DNA from: Pseudomonas sp. Ant30-3
Lineage (GTDB): Bacteria > Pseudomonadota > Gammaproteobacteria > Pseudomonadales > Pseudomonadaceae
Assembly: GCF_000690905.1 (NCBI RefSeq)
Contig: NZ_JMCL01000057.1
Location: forward strand, 27,752 to 91,751
DNA: 64,000 nucleotides
Direction of reading: 5' to 3'
The first letter of the stretch is position 1. Each line of letters opens with the position of its first letter. The notes beneath the pieces are model-generated. The model saw only the letters and a list, made by a program, of their open reading frames with translations, did not search any database and was not told the DNA's origin. Positions 8,922 to 16,075 of this stretch are shown in pieces. The position numbers and the translations under genes are program-made.

Positions 8922-9025
8922 TTTGAGCAACGCACTGTCGCTCAACCAGCCATTGGGTTTTCGGCTAGCCGCAGTACGCTCATAGCTGAATCTTTTGTCA
9001 CCCACATGCAGTCAAGGAACGGATC

Positions 9026-9769
9026 ATGAATGTTGAAACAACGCGAGCGGCTTACATCGAAGAACGCCGGCAGACAGAGGCCGAGAGCAAGGCCCGTGCC
9101 GCCGAAAAGCTCAAAAATCACCAGTACACCTGCCTGGTGAAGCAGCCCGACGTTGAGGTCTGGCGTTGCAAGGCCGAGAGCACCACCGCCTATGCCTTCG
9201 ATATCATGATGACCCGGTTCGGAATCGCCGTTGTCGGCGATATCGGCGACCTGACGTTCAGTGTCGGCCTGGGCTATGGCATATCGTTCCTTGCGGGTGA
9301 TGACGTCACCTACTACCTGCACACCAAGCTCAACGAGTCCCACAAAAAGCAGGTATTCAGCACAACCCTGTTCCGCCAGGTACTGGTGTCGAGCATCTGC
9401 CGGGAACTGCACGACAACTGCTCCGAGGAAATTTGGGACGCCCTGCCAGCCTGGGCGCAGGATGCGGACCTGGTTCGTGGTGAGCATTGGGGGGAGTTCC
9501 GCGCCCTGACCGTGACCAACCGCCGCGATCTGGAGAATGGCGATGATCGCTGGATGCACTGGGACGACCTCTTTGACCTCGCTGAGAACATCGGTTTCAC
9601 CGAAGAGGCGCACCAGTTCATGCGCGACAATGCCGAGGTCCTGTGCCTCGGCGAAGAGTGGTACGAGCACCGGATAACGAAGACCTGCGACAGCCTTTAT
9701 GCTCAGCTCTACATGATCAACCACGCGGCCAAGGCGATCATGGCTCAGGCCGATCAAGCCGCTGCTTGA
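9026..9769 (+). CDS. hypothetical soluble protein
   Basis: A 247-residue protein with a charged, coiled-coil-prone N-terminus (residues 8-35) and a mixed alpha/beta remainder rich in Trp, Cys and acidic residues. AAGGA lies 10 nt upstream of the ATG. No motif recognised. It is the first gene of a run of small orphan genes reaching to 13.1 kb; the next gene starts 11 nt after its stop, so the two are probably cotranscribed. Confidence 0.7.
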   Translation: MNVETTRAAYIEERRQTEAESKARAAEKLKNHQYTCLVKQPDVEVWRCKAESTTAYAFDIMMTRFGIAVVGDIGDLTFSVGLGYGISFLAGDDVTYYLHTKLNESHKKQVFSTTLFRQVLVSSICRELHDNCSEEIWDALPAWAQDADLVRGEHWGEFRALTVTNRRDLENGDDRWMHWDDLFDLAENIGFTEEAHQFMRDNAEVLCLGEEWYEHRITKTCDSLYAQLYMINHAAKAIMAQADQAAA

Positions 9770-9780
9770 GGGAAAACAAG

Positions 9781-10029
9781 ATGCTTAGGCACTCACCTTC
9801 AGATGTACCTCGCTTGATTGACGGGGAGTCACCGAAACTCATCGCGTTGACTGCCACCTACGGCCTGCACGTCCTCAAGGTCACTGACTACAACTGTATT
9901 GATGAGGGTGACGAGCCAAACTGGAGCACGGCATGTAGTGACGGCTGGAGCGTTGAACGGACTGACATCATCTGGTGGGCGTATGCGGATGAAGTCCGCG
10001 AGCTTCTGGAATCAACCCCCAACAACTGA
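9781..10029 (+). CDS. small hypothetical protein
   Basis: An 82-residue acidic protein beginning at an ATG preceded by GAGGGAAAACAAG, which doubles as the end of the previous gene. Trp- and Asp-rich. No family recognised. It is followed by the first of three GCCCAGC/GCTGGGC hairpins (see 10054-10079). Confidence 0.6.
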   Translation: MLRHSPSDVPRLIDGESPKLIALTATYGLHVLKVTDYNCIDEGDEPNWSTACSDGWSVERTDIIWWAYADEVRELLESTPNN

Positions 10030-10053
10030 TCACGGAAACCGCCCAGGTACGCC

Positions 10054-10079
10054 CAAGCCCAGCCATGCTGGGCCGAGGC
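10054..10079 (+). repeat. intercistronic hairpin repeat, copy 1
   Basis: CAAGCCCAGCC-ATG-CTGGGCCGAGGCA: a short GCCCAG/CTGGGC stem followed by CGAGG. Closely related copies sit at 10857-10885 and 11975-12006. None is followed by a T-run, so they are not ordinary terminators. Confidence 0.6.
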
Positions 10080-10126
10080 AGTAGGAGCAGGGCCACTTTC
10101 GGCCCTCATGATCGAGCAGGAAAAAC

Positions 10127-10636
10127 ATGGATCGCGCAAAGCCAGATTATCAAGAGGTGTTCTCCCGCGTACTTCAATCGGCTGACTGGGGAGAGCGGGC
10201 CACAACTATGTTTGCCGGTGCCCAGGATCAATTGCCGGTGTTCGGTCAATACGTGCGGACTGGCCCAGGCCCTGCACCCCTGGTGAATCAGGTTGGTTAC
10301 GTTGTGCAGATCCGCCGTCGCCAAGGCATTTTCGGGTCTGATATTTACCTGCTGCGGCACTGCAACGGTGAACTGGTGCAGCACGCCAATAACATGTACC
10401 TACCGTTGACCCCTGAAGAGATTGAGGCGGTGCTGCCGTGCTTTGGCGATGTGACCCCCAGCGCCGAAGGTGAGAACCCGGTCTACGGTCTTGGCGACCC
10501 AAGCACCCGTACAGCTGGGTTTCTGATCGACCCACCCGAAGGGTTTGAAATGCGCGGTGGCGAGGGGGCACGGATGCGGATGACCACCATCGGCGCCGAT
10601 GGCAGCAAGACCCTCACTGACACCGTTTTTCTGTAG
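10127..10636 (+). CDS. hypothetical protein
   Basis: A 169-residue soluble protein with AGCAGGA nine nucleotides before its ATG. It has a beta-rich middle part (YVVQIRRRQG, DIYLLRHCNG) and a flexible Pro/Gly-rich C-terminal third. No motif recognised. The stop codon lies in the ribosome binding region of the next gene, a small membrane protein. Confidence 0.65.
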   Translation: MDRAKPDYQEVFSRVLQSADWGERATTMFAGAQDQLPVFGQYVRTGPGPAPLVNQVGYVVQIRRRQGIFGSDIYLLRHCNGELVQHANNMYLPLTPEEIEAVLPCFGDVTPSAEGENPVYGLGDPSTRTAGFLIDPPEGFEMRGGEGARMRMTTIGADGSKTLTDTVFL

Positions 10637-10645
10637 GAAATCGAC

Positions 10646-10810
10646 ATGAGCATCAGTGGAGCAATTTTTTTCTCAGCATTTCTCGCTGTTTTTTTTGGAT
10701 GGCTCAGCTCGCAAGCTGCATCTTTCTGGAAGCTGTGGCTCGGGTTCTTTGTGGTGACTGATGGCCTGACGTGGTTCATCTACGTGTGTTCAGTCATGGC
10801 CGATCAATAG
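10646..10810 (+). CDS. 54-residue membrane protein
   Basis: A short gene starting 9 nt after the previous stop, with TAGGAAA as ribosome binding site overlapping that stop. The product has two hydrophobic segments (about residues 5-22 and 29-51) rich in Phe and Trp, ending in MADQ. Its tight spacing and clean hydrophobic pattern argue that it is real. Function unknown. Confidence 0.6.
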   Translation: MSISGAIFFSAFLAVFFGWLSSQAASFWKLWLGFFVVTDGLTWFIYVCSVMADQ

Positions 10811-10856
10811 TAACTGTTCGAGGAAAACGCGGCGGATCTGCCGACCAGATACACCC

Positions 10857-10885
10857 CAAGCCCAGCCCTAAAAAGCTGGGCCGAG
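10857..10885 (+). repeat. intercistronic hairpin repeat, copy 2
   Basis: AAGCCCAGCCCTAAAAAGCTGGGCCGAGG split as a CCCAGC/GCTGGG stem; same sequence as copies 1 and 3 apart from the loop. It lies between the genes ending at 10810 and starting at 10936. Confidence 0.6.
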
Positions 10886-10935
10886 GACGTAGACGAGGAC
10901 GCCACATTGCGTACTCCCCAAACAGGACGGTCAGT

Positions 10936-11172
10936 ATGTTTTCAGGTAACAAGGCAATCGCATTTTGGTTCGCGGCTATGGTGATGCAACTGGTTGTTTC
11001 AACCGGAGTGAACGACTGGGTTGGCCGGGTAGCGGTATTAATCGGGGCCACATTCTCTGCCTGGCTTTTCATGGATGGTTTTATGGCTGCTATGCGACCT
11101 GTAAAGCAATACGAATTCAAGGAGGCCAACCAGCCTTTGAAAACGGGCACCAACAAACCCACGGTGGGTTGA
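10936..11172 (+). CDS. small two-segment membrane protein
   Basis: A 78-residue protein with two hydrophobic segments (about residues 4-22 and 30-50) and a polar tail. The start at 10936 follows AGGACGG. The open frame extends upstream to 10771 but that part runs through the hairpin repeat and has no protein-like character. Function unknown. Confidence 0.55.
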   Translation: MFSGNKAIAFWFAAMVMQLVVSTGVNDWVGRVAVLIGATFSAWLFMDGFMAAMRPVKQYEFKEANQPLKTGTNKPTVG

Positions 11173-11182
11173 GGGGAAACCC

Positions 11183-11257
11183 ATGGGTCTGCCGACGCTA
11201 GCTGAAGTGCGGTCGAACAGCGCCCACGGCAACCAGGAAAATACCGTGCATGAATAA
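11183..11257 (+). CDS. possible 24-residue leader peptide
   Basis: An ATG with GAGGGGAAA upstream opens a 24-codon frame whose end (ATGAATAA) overlaps the start of the next gene at 11250. This arrangement fits a coupled leader peptide or a very small protein. Only the frame, the spacing and the binding site support it. Confidence 0.3.
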   Translation: MGLPTLAEVRSNSAHGNQENTVHE

Positions 11258-11606
11258 CTTCAAAGATCACCAGCAAAAAATTGTGAAGATATTTCCGATT
11301 ATAGCTCTAGCAGCCCTAGTCGCTTGGGGCTGTTGGGCAGTTAAGGAGATGATCCATGGTCGAACGTTAAAAAGTTACCGGTTGGCCGGGGAGTTACTGA
11401 TATCAAATAATCACTTCGTCAAAACGACCACGGACGAGTTTTCAGTCGTAGGCGATGATTTTGTGTTCGATTCTGGACGCACTGAGAGGGTCGAGCTTCG
11501 AACTTTTAGGGATGGCACTCAGCAACTATGTCTTTTGCCATTTAACGAGCTTTATTCCGAGCAATGCCGCTACATTTCAACCAAGGCCGACAGCGACGGA
11601 ATATAG
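11250..11606 (+). CDS. membrane-anchored hypothetical protein
   Basis: A 118-residue protein with a single N-terminal membrane segment (about residues 12-32) and a polar, probably periplasmic domain with two Cys residues. AACCAGGAAAAT precedes the start. It overlaps a possible leader frame by 8 nt. No family recognised. Confidence 0.6.
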   Translation: MNNFKDHQQKIVKIFPIIALAALVAWGCWAVKEMIHGRTLKSYRLAGELLISNNHFVKTTTDEFSVVGDDFVFDSGRTERVELRTFRDGTQQLCLLPFNELYSEQCRYISTKADSDGI

Positions 11607-11617
11607 GAAAATATGAC

Positions 11618-11800
11618 ATGTCGATCACCAATGCTCCGCTTGTTCTGTACGTGTATCGCTGCACCGTGTGCGGCCAAGCAGGCAAGTTGCATCTGCCTGA
11701 ATCATCGCCCGAAGTGACTACGGCCTGCTCCGCGTGCGGTGCCGAAGTCCTGGCCGAATGGGATGGCGGCGTAGAGCTGGTCACCGATCAACCCGAGTAA
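11618..11800 (+). CDS. small zinc-ribbon protein
   Basis: A 60-residue protein with CTVCG near residue 16 and CSACG near residue 37, a four-cysteine zinc ribbon, in an acidic context. The ATG at 11618 follows AGGAAAATATGAC. Such small ribbons often bind nucleic acid or a partner protein; nothing here shows which. Confidence 0.6.
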   Translation: MSITNAPLVLYVYRCTVCGQAGKLHLPESSPEVTTACSACGAEVLAEWDGGVELVTDQPE

Positions 11801-11811
11801 CGGAAAAGTTC

Positions 11812-11970
11812 ATGATCTTCACCGTTCGTTCGAAACAGGTTGAAATCAGGGCTGCGAAGCGCTTCCGGCTGCTACCAGGTGGCGACTTCTCCGCACCAGG
11901 TCACGCACTGATGAATTGGCTGGGTGTGGTGGTTTTCATCAAGCCAGCCCCCCCGAAGATGGATGCATAG
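11812..11970 (+). CDS. small hypothetical protein
   Basis: A 52-residue frame starting 11 nt after the previous stop, with CGGAAAAG before its ATG. A basic N-terminal half is followed by a hydrophobic stretch (WLGVVVFI) and a Pro-rich tail. No family recognised. Its stop is followed directly by the third hairpin repeat. Confidence 0.45.
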   Translation: MIFTVRSKQVEIRAAKRFRLLPGGDFSAPGHALMNWLGVVVFIKPAPPKMDA

Positions 11971-11974
11971 GAAA

Positions 11975-12006
11975 AAGCCCAGCCCTAAACGAGTTGGGCC
12001 GAGGCA
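11975..12006 (+). repeat. intercistronic hairpin repeat, copy 3
   Basis: AAGCCCAGCCC and GTTGGGCCGAGGCAG enclose a short A-rich loop. One stem base differs from copies 1 and 2 but is compatible with pairing through G-U, which hints that the RNA structure matters. Confidence 0.55.
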
Positions 12007-12099
12007 GCGCGGCTTGGCCACCAGCTCGTTGCTGGCCGGGCCGTTTCTCCCCACCACTGGATTGAGGTTGGGCTCTTCCGGATCGACTACCGCGCCCGG

Positions 12100-12225
12100 A
12101 TGTGGCACGGCACCGATCCTGAAATTCCCCACGGCGTTTTTCCTCTGGATGGGAGGCTTTCAGCCCAATACACCGGCATCAGAGTGCAAATTGATCCCCT
12201 GCCCCTTCTGTCTATGAAATTCTGA
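12100..12225 (+). CDS. possible small gene or gene remnant with unclear start
   Basis: In the 362-base gap after 11970, one frame reads without a stop from about 11990 to 12225 and looks protein-like in its second half (WHGTDPEIPHGVFPLDG and onwards). The only ATG in that frame is at 12100, giving 41 residues, with no good ribosome binding site. It may be a remnant that lost its true start, or be read from a non-standard start. Weak call. Confidence 0.3.
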   Translation: MWHGTDPEIPHGVFPLDGRLSAQYTGIRVQIDPLPLLSMKF

Positions 12226-12332
12226 TCATGCCGCCATTTGGCATCGGCTCTCCCGAGACTCGTTGAGTCCGGTTGGGATTCCCACCTCATGCAGTAACCT
12301 GAAGGCATCTTCTGGAAAGCTCGGATCGCCTT

Positions 12333-12686
12333 ATGTCTTACACCACCTCCACCATCAACGAACTGTTTCGTCTACGCGACAAGGTAGGCCTCTCAACAGC
12401 TTCGGGCTTTAAGGCCCGTGTGCGCTTCGTGCAGCTAGCCTATCGCCACAACCTCGTGCGTGAGATCACCAGCTATCACTTGTGGGATCGGGGGTTTGAA
12501 GGACTGGGCGAGCGTACTTTCGATACCTGTTTCGAGATGGGAGACAGTCCCGAAGTTATCGCAGAACTGATCCGTGACGCCCGCGCCCATGGCTACGCCG
12601 GAAACATAGAGATGGAAGTGGGTAATCCCGACTGCTTTGCCCGTTGGTGCGGATACGCAGACCGACAGCAAGAGCTTGCGTTTTGA
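12333..12686 (+). CDS. hypothetical protein
   Basis: A 117-residue soluble protein, helical in prediction by eye, with a possible helix-turn-helix-like segment that I cannot confirm. AAAGCTCGGA precedes the ATG weakly. It is followed by a terminator at 12710-12731. No family recognised. Confidence 0.6.
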   Translation: MSYTTSTINELFRLRDKVGLSTASGFKARVRFVQLAYRHNLVREITSYHLWDRGFEGLGERTFDTCFEMGDSPEVIAELIRDARAHGYAGNIEMEVGNPDCFARWCGYADRQQELAF

Positions 12687-12709
12687 GGACTAGCACCAAC
12701 AGCAATCCC

Positions 12710-12731
12710 AGCACGGCTCGCCGGGCTTTTT
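12710..12731 (+). terminator. Rho-independent terminator
   Basis: Stem AGCACGG/CCGGGCT (one A-G mismatch) with loop CTCG and five T. Confidence 0.6.
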
Positions 12732-12802
12732 GTTGGCTTGGTATATCGCGTAATGGAAATAGCCTGAAAGCATCTCCCCCTCTGACAACAAGGAGTTGCC
12801 TC

Positions 12803-13054
12803 ATGCAGTCCCCTACACTCAAGTCGAGCTATTTGCCGGAATACCTTGCATGGGTCATGTTCCTAGCCGGGGTGGCCAATGCCACGCTGATCTGGTCTGG
12901 GGTGTTCGAAGCCGCGCCTCAGGCCTTCCTGCTGCTTTTTGGCGGGCTTTTTGGCAACACTGGCATCGCCCTCCTAGGCTTCCTCATGTTGACCACCTGG
13001 TGCACTCTGGGATGGCTGCTTGCCGCACTCACCCGCTGGCTGCCCCGGCCTTGA
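12803..13054 (+). CDS. small two-segment membrane protein
   Basis: An 83-residue protein with hydrophobic segments at about 11-32, 37-50 and 52-74. AAGGAG lies 11 nt before the ATG at 12803. The frame extends upstream but without similarity to a protein. Function unknown. Confidence 0.55.
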   Translation: MQSPTLKSSYLPEYLAWVMFLAGVANATLIWSGVFEAAPQAFLLLFGGLFGNTGIALLGFLMLTTWCTLGWLLAALTRWLPRP

Positions 13055-13159
13055 TACTCAAATGCAAATTGCATCGGTTGTCCCAGCACTCGTTCGCACG
13101 GGATGCGTGGCGCTGTGGCATCATGCAGCCTGGCAGCGATCCAGCTTTAAGGACGATTG

Positions 13160-13609
13160 ATGGCTATTAATTTTGAACCCAAGATAGGGCAGATCTTGGA
13201 ATGCAATTACGGCGATTATCAGTACGATGAAAACGGCGTCATAGTTTTCAAGAACTATGACTATCGCTTGAAGCCCGAAATGATAAAAAACCGCTTGGTT
13301 GTTGTGCTCAACGCGCGCATCGACCCAAATGCCTGCATTGTCGTGCCGCTATCGACAACAAAGGACATGGGCAAACTCAGCCGCGGGCTACACGTCGAGC
13401 TGGGGAGCGACCTGATTGACGAGCTACCGTACTTCAAGCAACAGACCAGGTGGGCCAAAGCGGACCTCGTTGAGCAGGTCAGCAAACAGCGCCTATTCAA
13501 GCCCAGGGCGATGCGTGGTCATCTTGAGCAGGTGCTATCGCGAGAGGTCGTTACCCTGATTCAGACAGCAGTGATTAAGGCCGTTAACGCCGGTGGATTG
13601 CTGAAATAG
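13160..13609 (+). CDS. PemK/MazF-like protein (possible toxin)
   Basis: A 149-residue protein whose first half follows the PemK/MazF barrel: KIGQILECNYGDY, then a KNRLVVVLNAR strand and CIVVPLSTT near residue 62-72. Family members are mostly mRNA-cleaving toxins paired with a small antitoxin. AAGGA lies before the ATG at 13160. No antitoxin-sized gene sits directly upstream or downstream in the same direction, and the C-terminal half is longer than in classical MazF. It could be a solitary member, or have another function. Confidence 0.6.
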   Translation: MAINFEPKIGQILECNYGDYQYDENGVIVFKNYDYRLKPEMIKNRLVVVLNARIDPNACIVVPLSTTKDMGKLSRGLHVELGSDLIDELPYFKQQTRWAKADLVEQVSKQRLFKPRAMRGHLEQVLSREVVTLIQTAVIKAVNAGGLLK

Positions 13610-13634
13610 CCTAGGTCAAATGCTTACTGAATAG

Positions 13635-13663
13635 TTGACATAAGTGTCAGCTGACCCTATTAT
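13635..13663 (+). promoter_or_regulatory. strong sigma-70 promoter with overlapping palindromes
   Basis: TTGACA at 13635-13640, a 17-base spacer, and TATTAT at 13658-13663. The spacer holds two palindromes, GACATAAGTGTC and the perfect GTCAGCTGAC, which could be an operator. No protein gene follows within 300 bases. Confidence 0.6.
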
Positions 13664-13669
13664 TTCCCA

Positions 13670-13745
13670 CGTAGCCCTTGAGGCACTTGAGTTTTATCCC
13701 CCTAGAGGGACCTGCAAAGCCCGGTTAATCACCGGGCTTTTGCCT
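13670..13745 (+). ncRNA. candidate small RNA of about 75 nt
   Basis: Initiation about 7 nt after the -10 box and termination at the hairpin at 13714-13743 would give an RNA of about 75 nt with no reading frame of note. Its middle holds a small stem TCCCCCTAGAGGGA. No Rfam family is recognised. The rest of the gap (13746-13967) shows nothing I can name. Confidence 0.45.
13714..13743 (+). terminator. strong Rho-independent terminator
   Basis: Perfect stem GCAAAGCCCGGT/ACCGGGCTTTTGC around AATC, ending in a T-rich tail. It would end the small RNA above. Confidence 0.85.
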
Positions 13746-13967
13746 TTCTGAGATTCCCTCTCTCCTTCTCTACCCCCTTCCTTCAGAGCTTGCCGCTGGG
13801 CGTCACATCCCAACCAGGCAGCATCGGCTTTCTCCAACCGCACATCCTACGCTTATCAGGTAGCCACCAGCATTCCATCCCACCTGCTATGCGCTTGGGT
13901 TGTGCCTGGCAAATGGGATAATCGGAGCCTAGATTGCACTCGACCGCTCTGAAAAGGAACCCTATTC

Positions 13968-14243
13968 ATGCGTACCCTGGTACTGCCGCTCAAAGGCGAG
14001 TATTTCGACGCAATCAAGGCCGGGATCAAGCCGGAAGAATTCCGAGCTGCCACGCCCTATTGGCGACGGCGTTTGGATGGACAGAGCTTCGACCAGATTG
14101 AGCTGACACGGGGCTATCCGAAGCGCGGAGACGACGCACGAAGACTTGTGTTGCCCTGGAAGGGCTATCGCTTGACGACGATCGTTCATCCACACTTCGG
14201 CGCAGATCCAGTCGAGGTTTTCGCCATTGATGTTTCGCGCTAA
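13968..14243 (+). CDS. ASCH/PUA-like small protein
   Basis: A 91-residue protein with LPLKGEYFDAIKAGIKPEEFR near the start, a pattern common to small ASCH-like proteins in phages and plasmids, followed by a TRGYPKRGDDARRL block and a C-terminal HPHFGADPVEVFAI strand. Such domains have a PUA-type fold and probably bind RNA or nucleotides. AAAAGGAA precedes the ATG. The next gene begins with GTG 12 nt downstream, so the two probably form one unit. Confidence 0.6.
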   Translation: MRTLVLPLKGEYFDAIKAGIKPEEFRAATPYWRRRLDGQSFDQIELTRGYPKRGDDARRLVLPWKGYRLTTIVHPHFGADPVEVFAIDVSR

Positions 14244-14255
14244 GGATGCGGTTCA

Positions 14256-14606
14256 GTGAATCCGATCAAGCAGCATTTCCGACTGAAAAAACCCTGTGCG
14301 AATTGCCCTTTCCTCAAGGAAGGAGCCATTCCGCTAAGCCGCGGGCGCTTGGAGGGGATTATTTCTACCCTGATCGAGGATGATCAATCTACTTTCCAGT
14401 GCCACAAGACCGTGCATTCAAAACGGGGTGGCAACTGGGACGATGAGGGGAACTATGAACCCTCGGGGCACGAGTCGATGTGCGCTGGAGCTGCGGCTTA
14501 TCTCATGAAGAAAGGCAGACCGACCGTGGGTATGCGGTTCGCTTTTGCCACCGGCGATGCTTCCCCCAACGACTGGGATTCAGTGCGAGAGATCGTGATC
14601 GACTGA
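14256..14606 (+). CDS. cysteine-rich DUF6283-type protein
   Basis: A 116-residue protein starting at GTG 14256 (AAGGATGCGG before it). Cys residues fall in the pattern CANCPF (14-19), a later CHKTVH, and a MCAGAAAY block, likely a metal or Fe-S site. This matches small phage and plasmid proteins of the DUF6283 kind. Function unknown. Cotranscription with the ASCH-like gene is likely from spacing. Confidence 0.6.
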   Translation: MNPIKQHFRLKKPCANCPFLKEGAIPLSRGRLEGIISTLIEDDQSTFQCHKTVHSKRGGNWDDEGNYEPSGHESMCAGAAAYLMKKGRPTVGMRFAFATGDASPNDWDSVREIVID

Positions 14607-14664
14607 CTTCTTGGGTTCTCATCACTTCGGGTTAGGTTCGTCCTAACGTTCCCGATAGCAGCTG

Positions 14665-15513
14665 ATGAGCACCATGGCTAAATCAAGACACGCAAACGCA
14701 AAGACCGAATCCTCGAGCCCGGCAGAACACCGTAAAAACCTCATTCGCCTGCTCAACGCAAACAGCCATCGCCATCACTTGTGGGATGTGTTTGCGGACT
14801 TCTGCGAAATGGGCGCGCTAGCGATGAGCAACAGCGTGGACCTGGCCCAGCGTAATGAGCGTGAAAAACGCTACATGAGCGTCATTAAGAAGTATGAGCC
14901 GAGCGAGGTGCATCGGTTTCCCCAGATGCTCGCTGAACTCACCATGGCAATGGAATATGGGCCTGACGATGTGCTTGGCCAGGTATTCGGCGAGTTGGAG
15001 CTGGGGAACAGCTCAAGAGGACAGTTTTTCACCCCTTACCCAGTCTGCAAGCTCATGGCCTCACAACTCTTTGGGGATGGTGCAGATCTGCGCAAGCGAC
15101 TAGATGAGCGAGGTTTTATAACGGTCAACGAACCAGCATCCGGTGCGGGAGCTATGGTGATCGCGATCGCCGAAGCGTTGGGAGACAAAGGCTTCAACTA
15201 CCAGCGCTGCCTCCATGTGACTGCGCAGGATGTCGACTCCCGCGCAGTTCATATGACCTACCTCCAGCTCAGCCTTCTGCACATTCCCGCAATTCTGATC
15301 CTCGGTAACACGCTGGCGCTGGAAGAACGGGAGCTGTGGTACACGCCGGCACACATTATGGGTCTATGGCGCGCCAGGCTAACGCGCCACCAGACCATGG
15401 CCAGCGAGATCACCAATCCTCCAGACGAAAATACTACGCCCGTCCTGTTCCGGGACTTGGCCACTCTCACTGCCCCCCCCGCAACCAGTGGCCAACAAAT
15501 CGCACTGTTCTGA
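14665..15513 (+). CDS. N-6 DNA methylase-like protein lacking the catalytic motif
   Basis: A 282-residue protein of the HsdM/N-6 methylase group. It has the RGQFFTPYPVCKLM entry segment, motif I NEPASGAGAM and an acidic motif II-like TAQDVDS. The NPPF/NPPY/DPPY motif that carries out adenine methylation is missing: where it is expected, the sequence reads GNTLALEERELWYTPAH. Family members with this change occur on plasmids and integrative elements. It may bind SAM without methylating, or act in regulation. The start could also be the ATG at 14674. Confidence 0.75.
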   Translation: MSTMAKSRHANAKTESSSPAEHRKNLIRLLNANSHRHHLWDVFADFCEMGALAMSNSVDLAQRNEREKRYMSVIKKYEPSEVHRFPQMLAELTMAMEYGPDDVLGQVFGELELGNSSRGQFFTPYPVCKLMASQLFGDGADLRKRLDERGFITVNEPASGAGAMVIAIAEALGDKGFNYQRCLHVTAQDVDSRAVHMTYLQLSLLHIPAILILGNTLALEERELWYTPAHIMGLWRARLTRHQTMASEITNPPDENTTPVLFRDLATLTAPPATSGQQIALF

Positions 15514-15660
15514 TGAGTATTGCTGGCGGAAATATCTCCGACACACCGGAGGAAGATACAACGCCCTGCTCCCGCCCAGGGCAGTAAATGCATCAACTTG
15601 AGTTGGCATTTTCTCCCGCGCTGGCATGCTTATTCCTCAAACATCATTGGAGCTCCATCT

Positions 15661-16050
15661 ATGCGCAAGCTGTTTATCTACACCCTCTTTGGCCTCTCGT
15701 TGGCCGGCTGCGACTCGTCGCGAGATTCGGGGGGCGCAGTCGGTACCGGTGCTGTCGAACACGAGCGCACTTTGCACTACAGCAAGGCAGAAGACGGCTC
15801 GACCGTGATTCAAGCTACTCGCATCACAAACGGCCAGCGAGCAGTCGATACGGCAGCCGGGGAGGACGCGGTGCAAAGCAGGGGGGGATTCATGAATCAG
15901 GTCGCCTTCAAAGACTGTGGCCGTGTGAACTTTGCCAGAACGGGGCCTGGTGAGGGCGTTGTTCAAGGCATCCACACCGGGCGCGGAATGACTGCTAAAT
16001 GCAAAATCCGAAACTGGGATGGTCAGTGGCATATTGTTGAAAGCAAATAA
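15661..16050 (+). CDS. small lipoprotein
   Basis: A 129-residue protein with a lipoprotein signal: MRKLF, a hydrophobic core and the lipobox LAGC (Cys17). The mature part is polar and ends in IRNWDGQWHIVESK. The start at 15661 is chosen because it places the signal peptide at the N-terminus; the frame extends upstream for 47 codons without support. Function unknown. Confidence 0.65.
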   Translation: MRKLFIYTLFGLSLAGCDSSRDSGGAVGTGAVEHERTLHYSKAEDGSTVIQATRITNGQRAVDTAAGEDAVQSRGGFMNQVAFKDCGRVNFARTGPGEGVVQGIHTGRGMTAKCKIRNWDGQWHIVESK

Positions 16051-16075
16051 CCGAAGCGAACACAAAGGAGCAATC

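Noticed and set aside
14629..14645. GTTAGG-TTCGT-CCTAAC hairpin before the methylase-like gene
   Set aside because: A small stem with no T-run and no repeat elsewhere; not enough to call a regulatory site.
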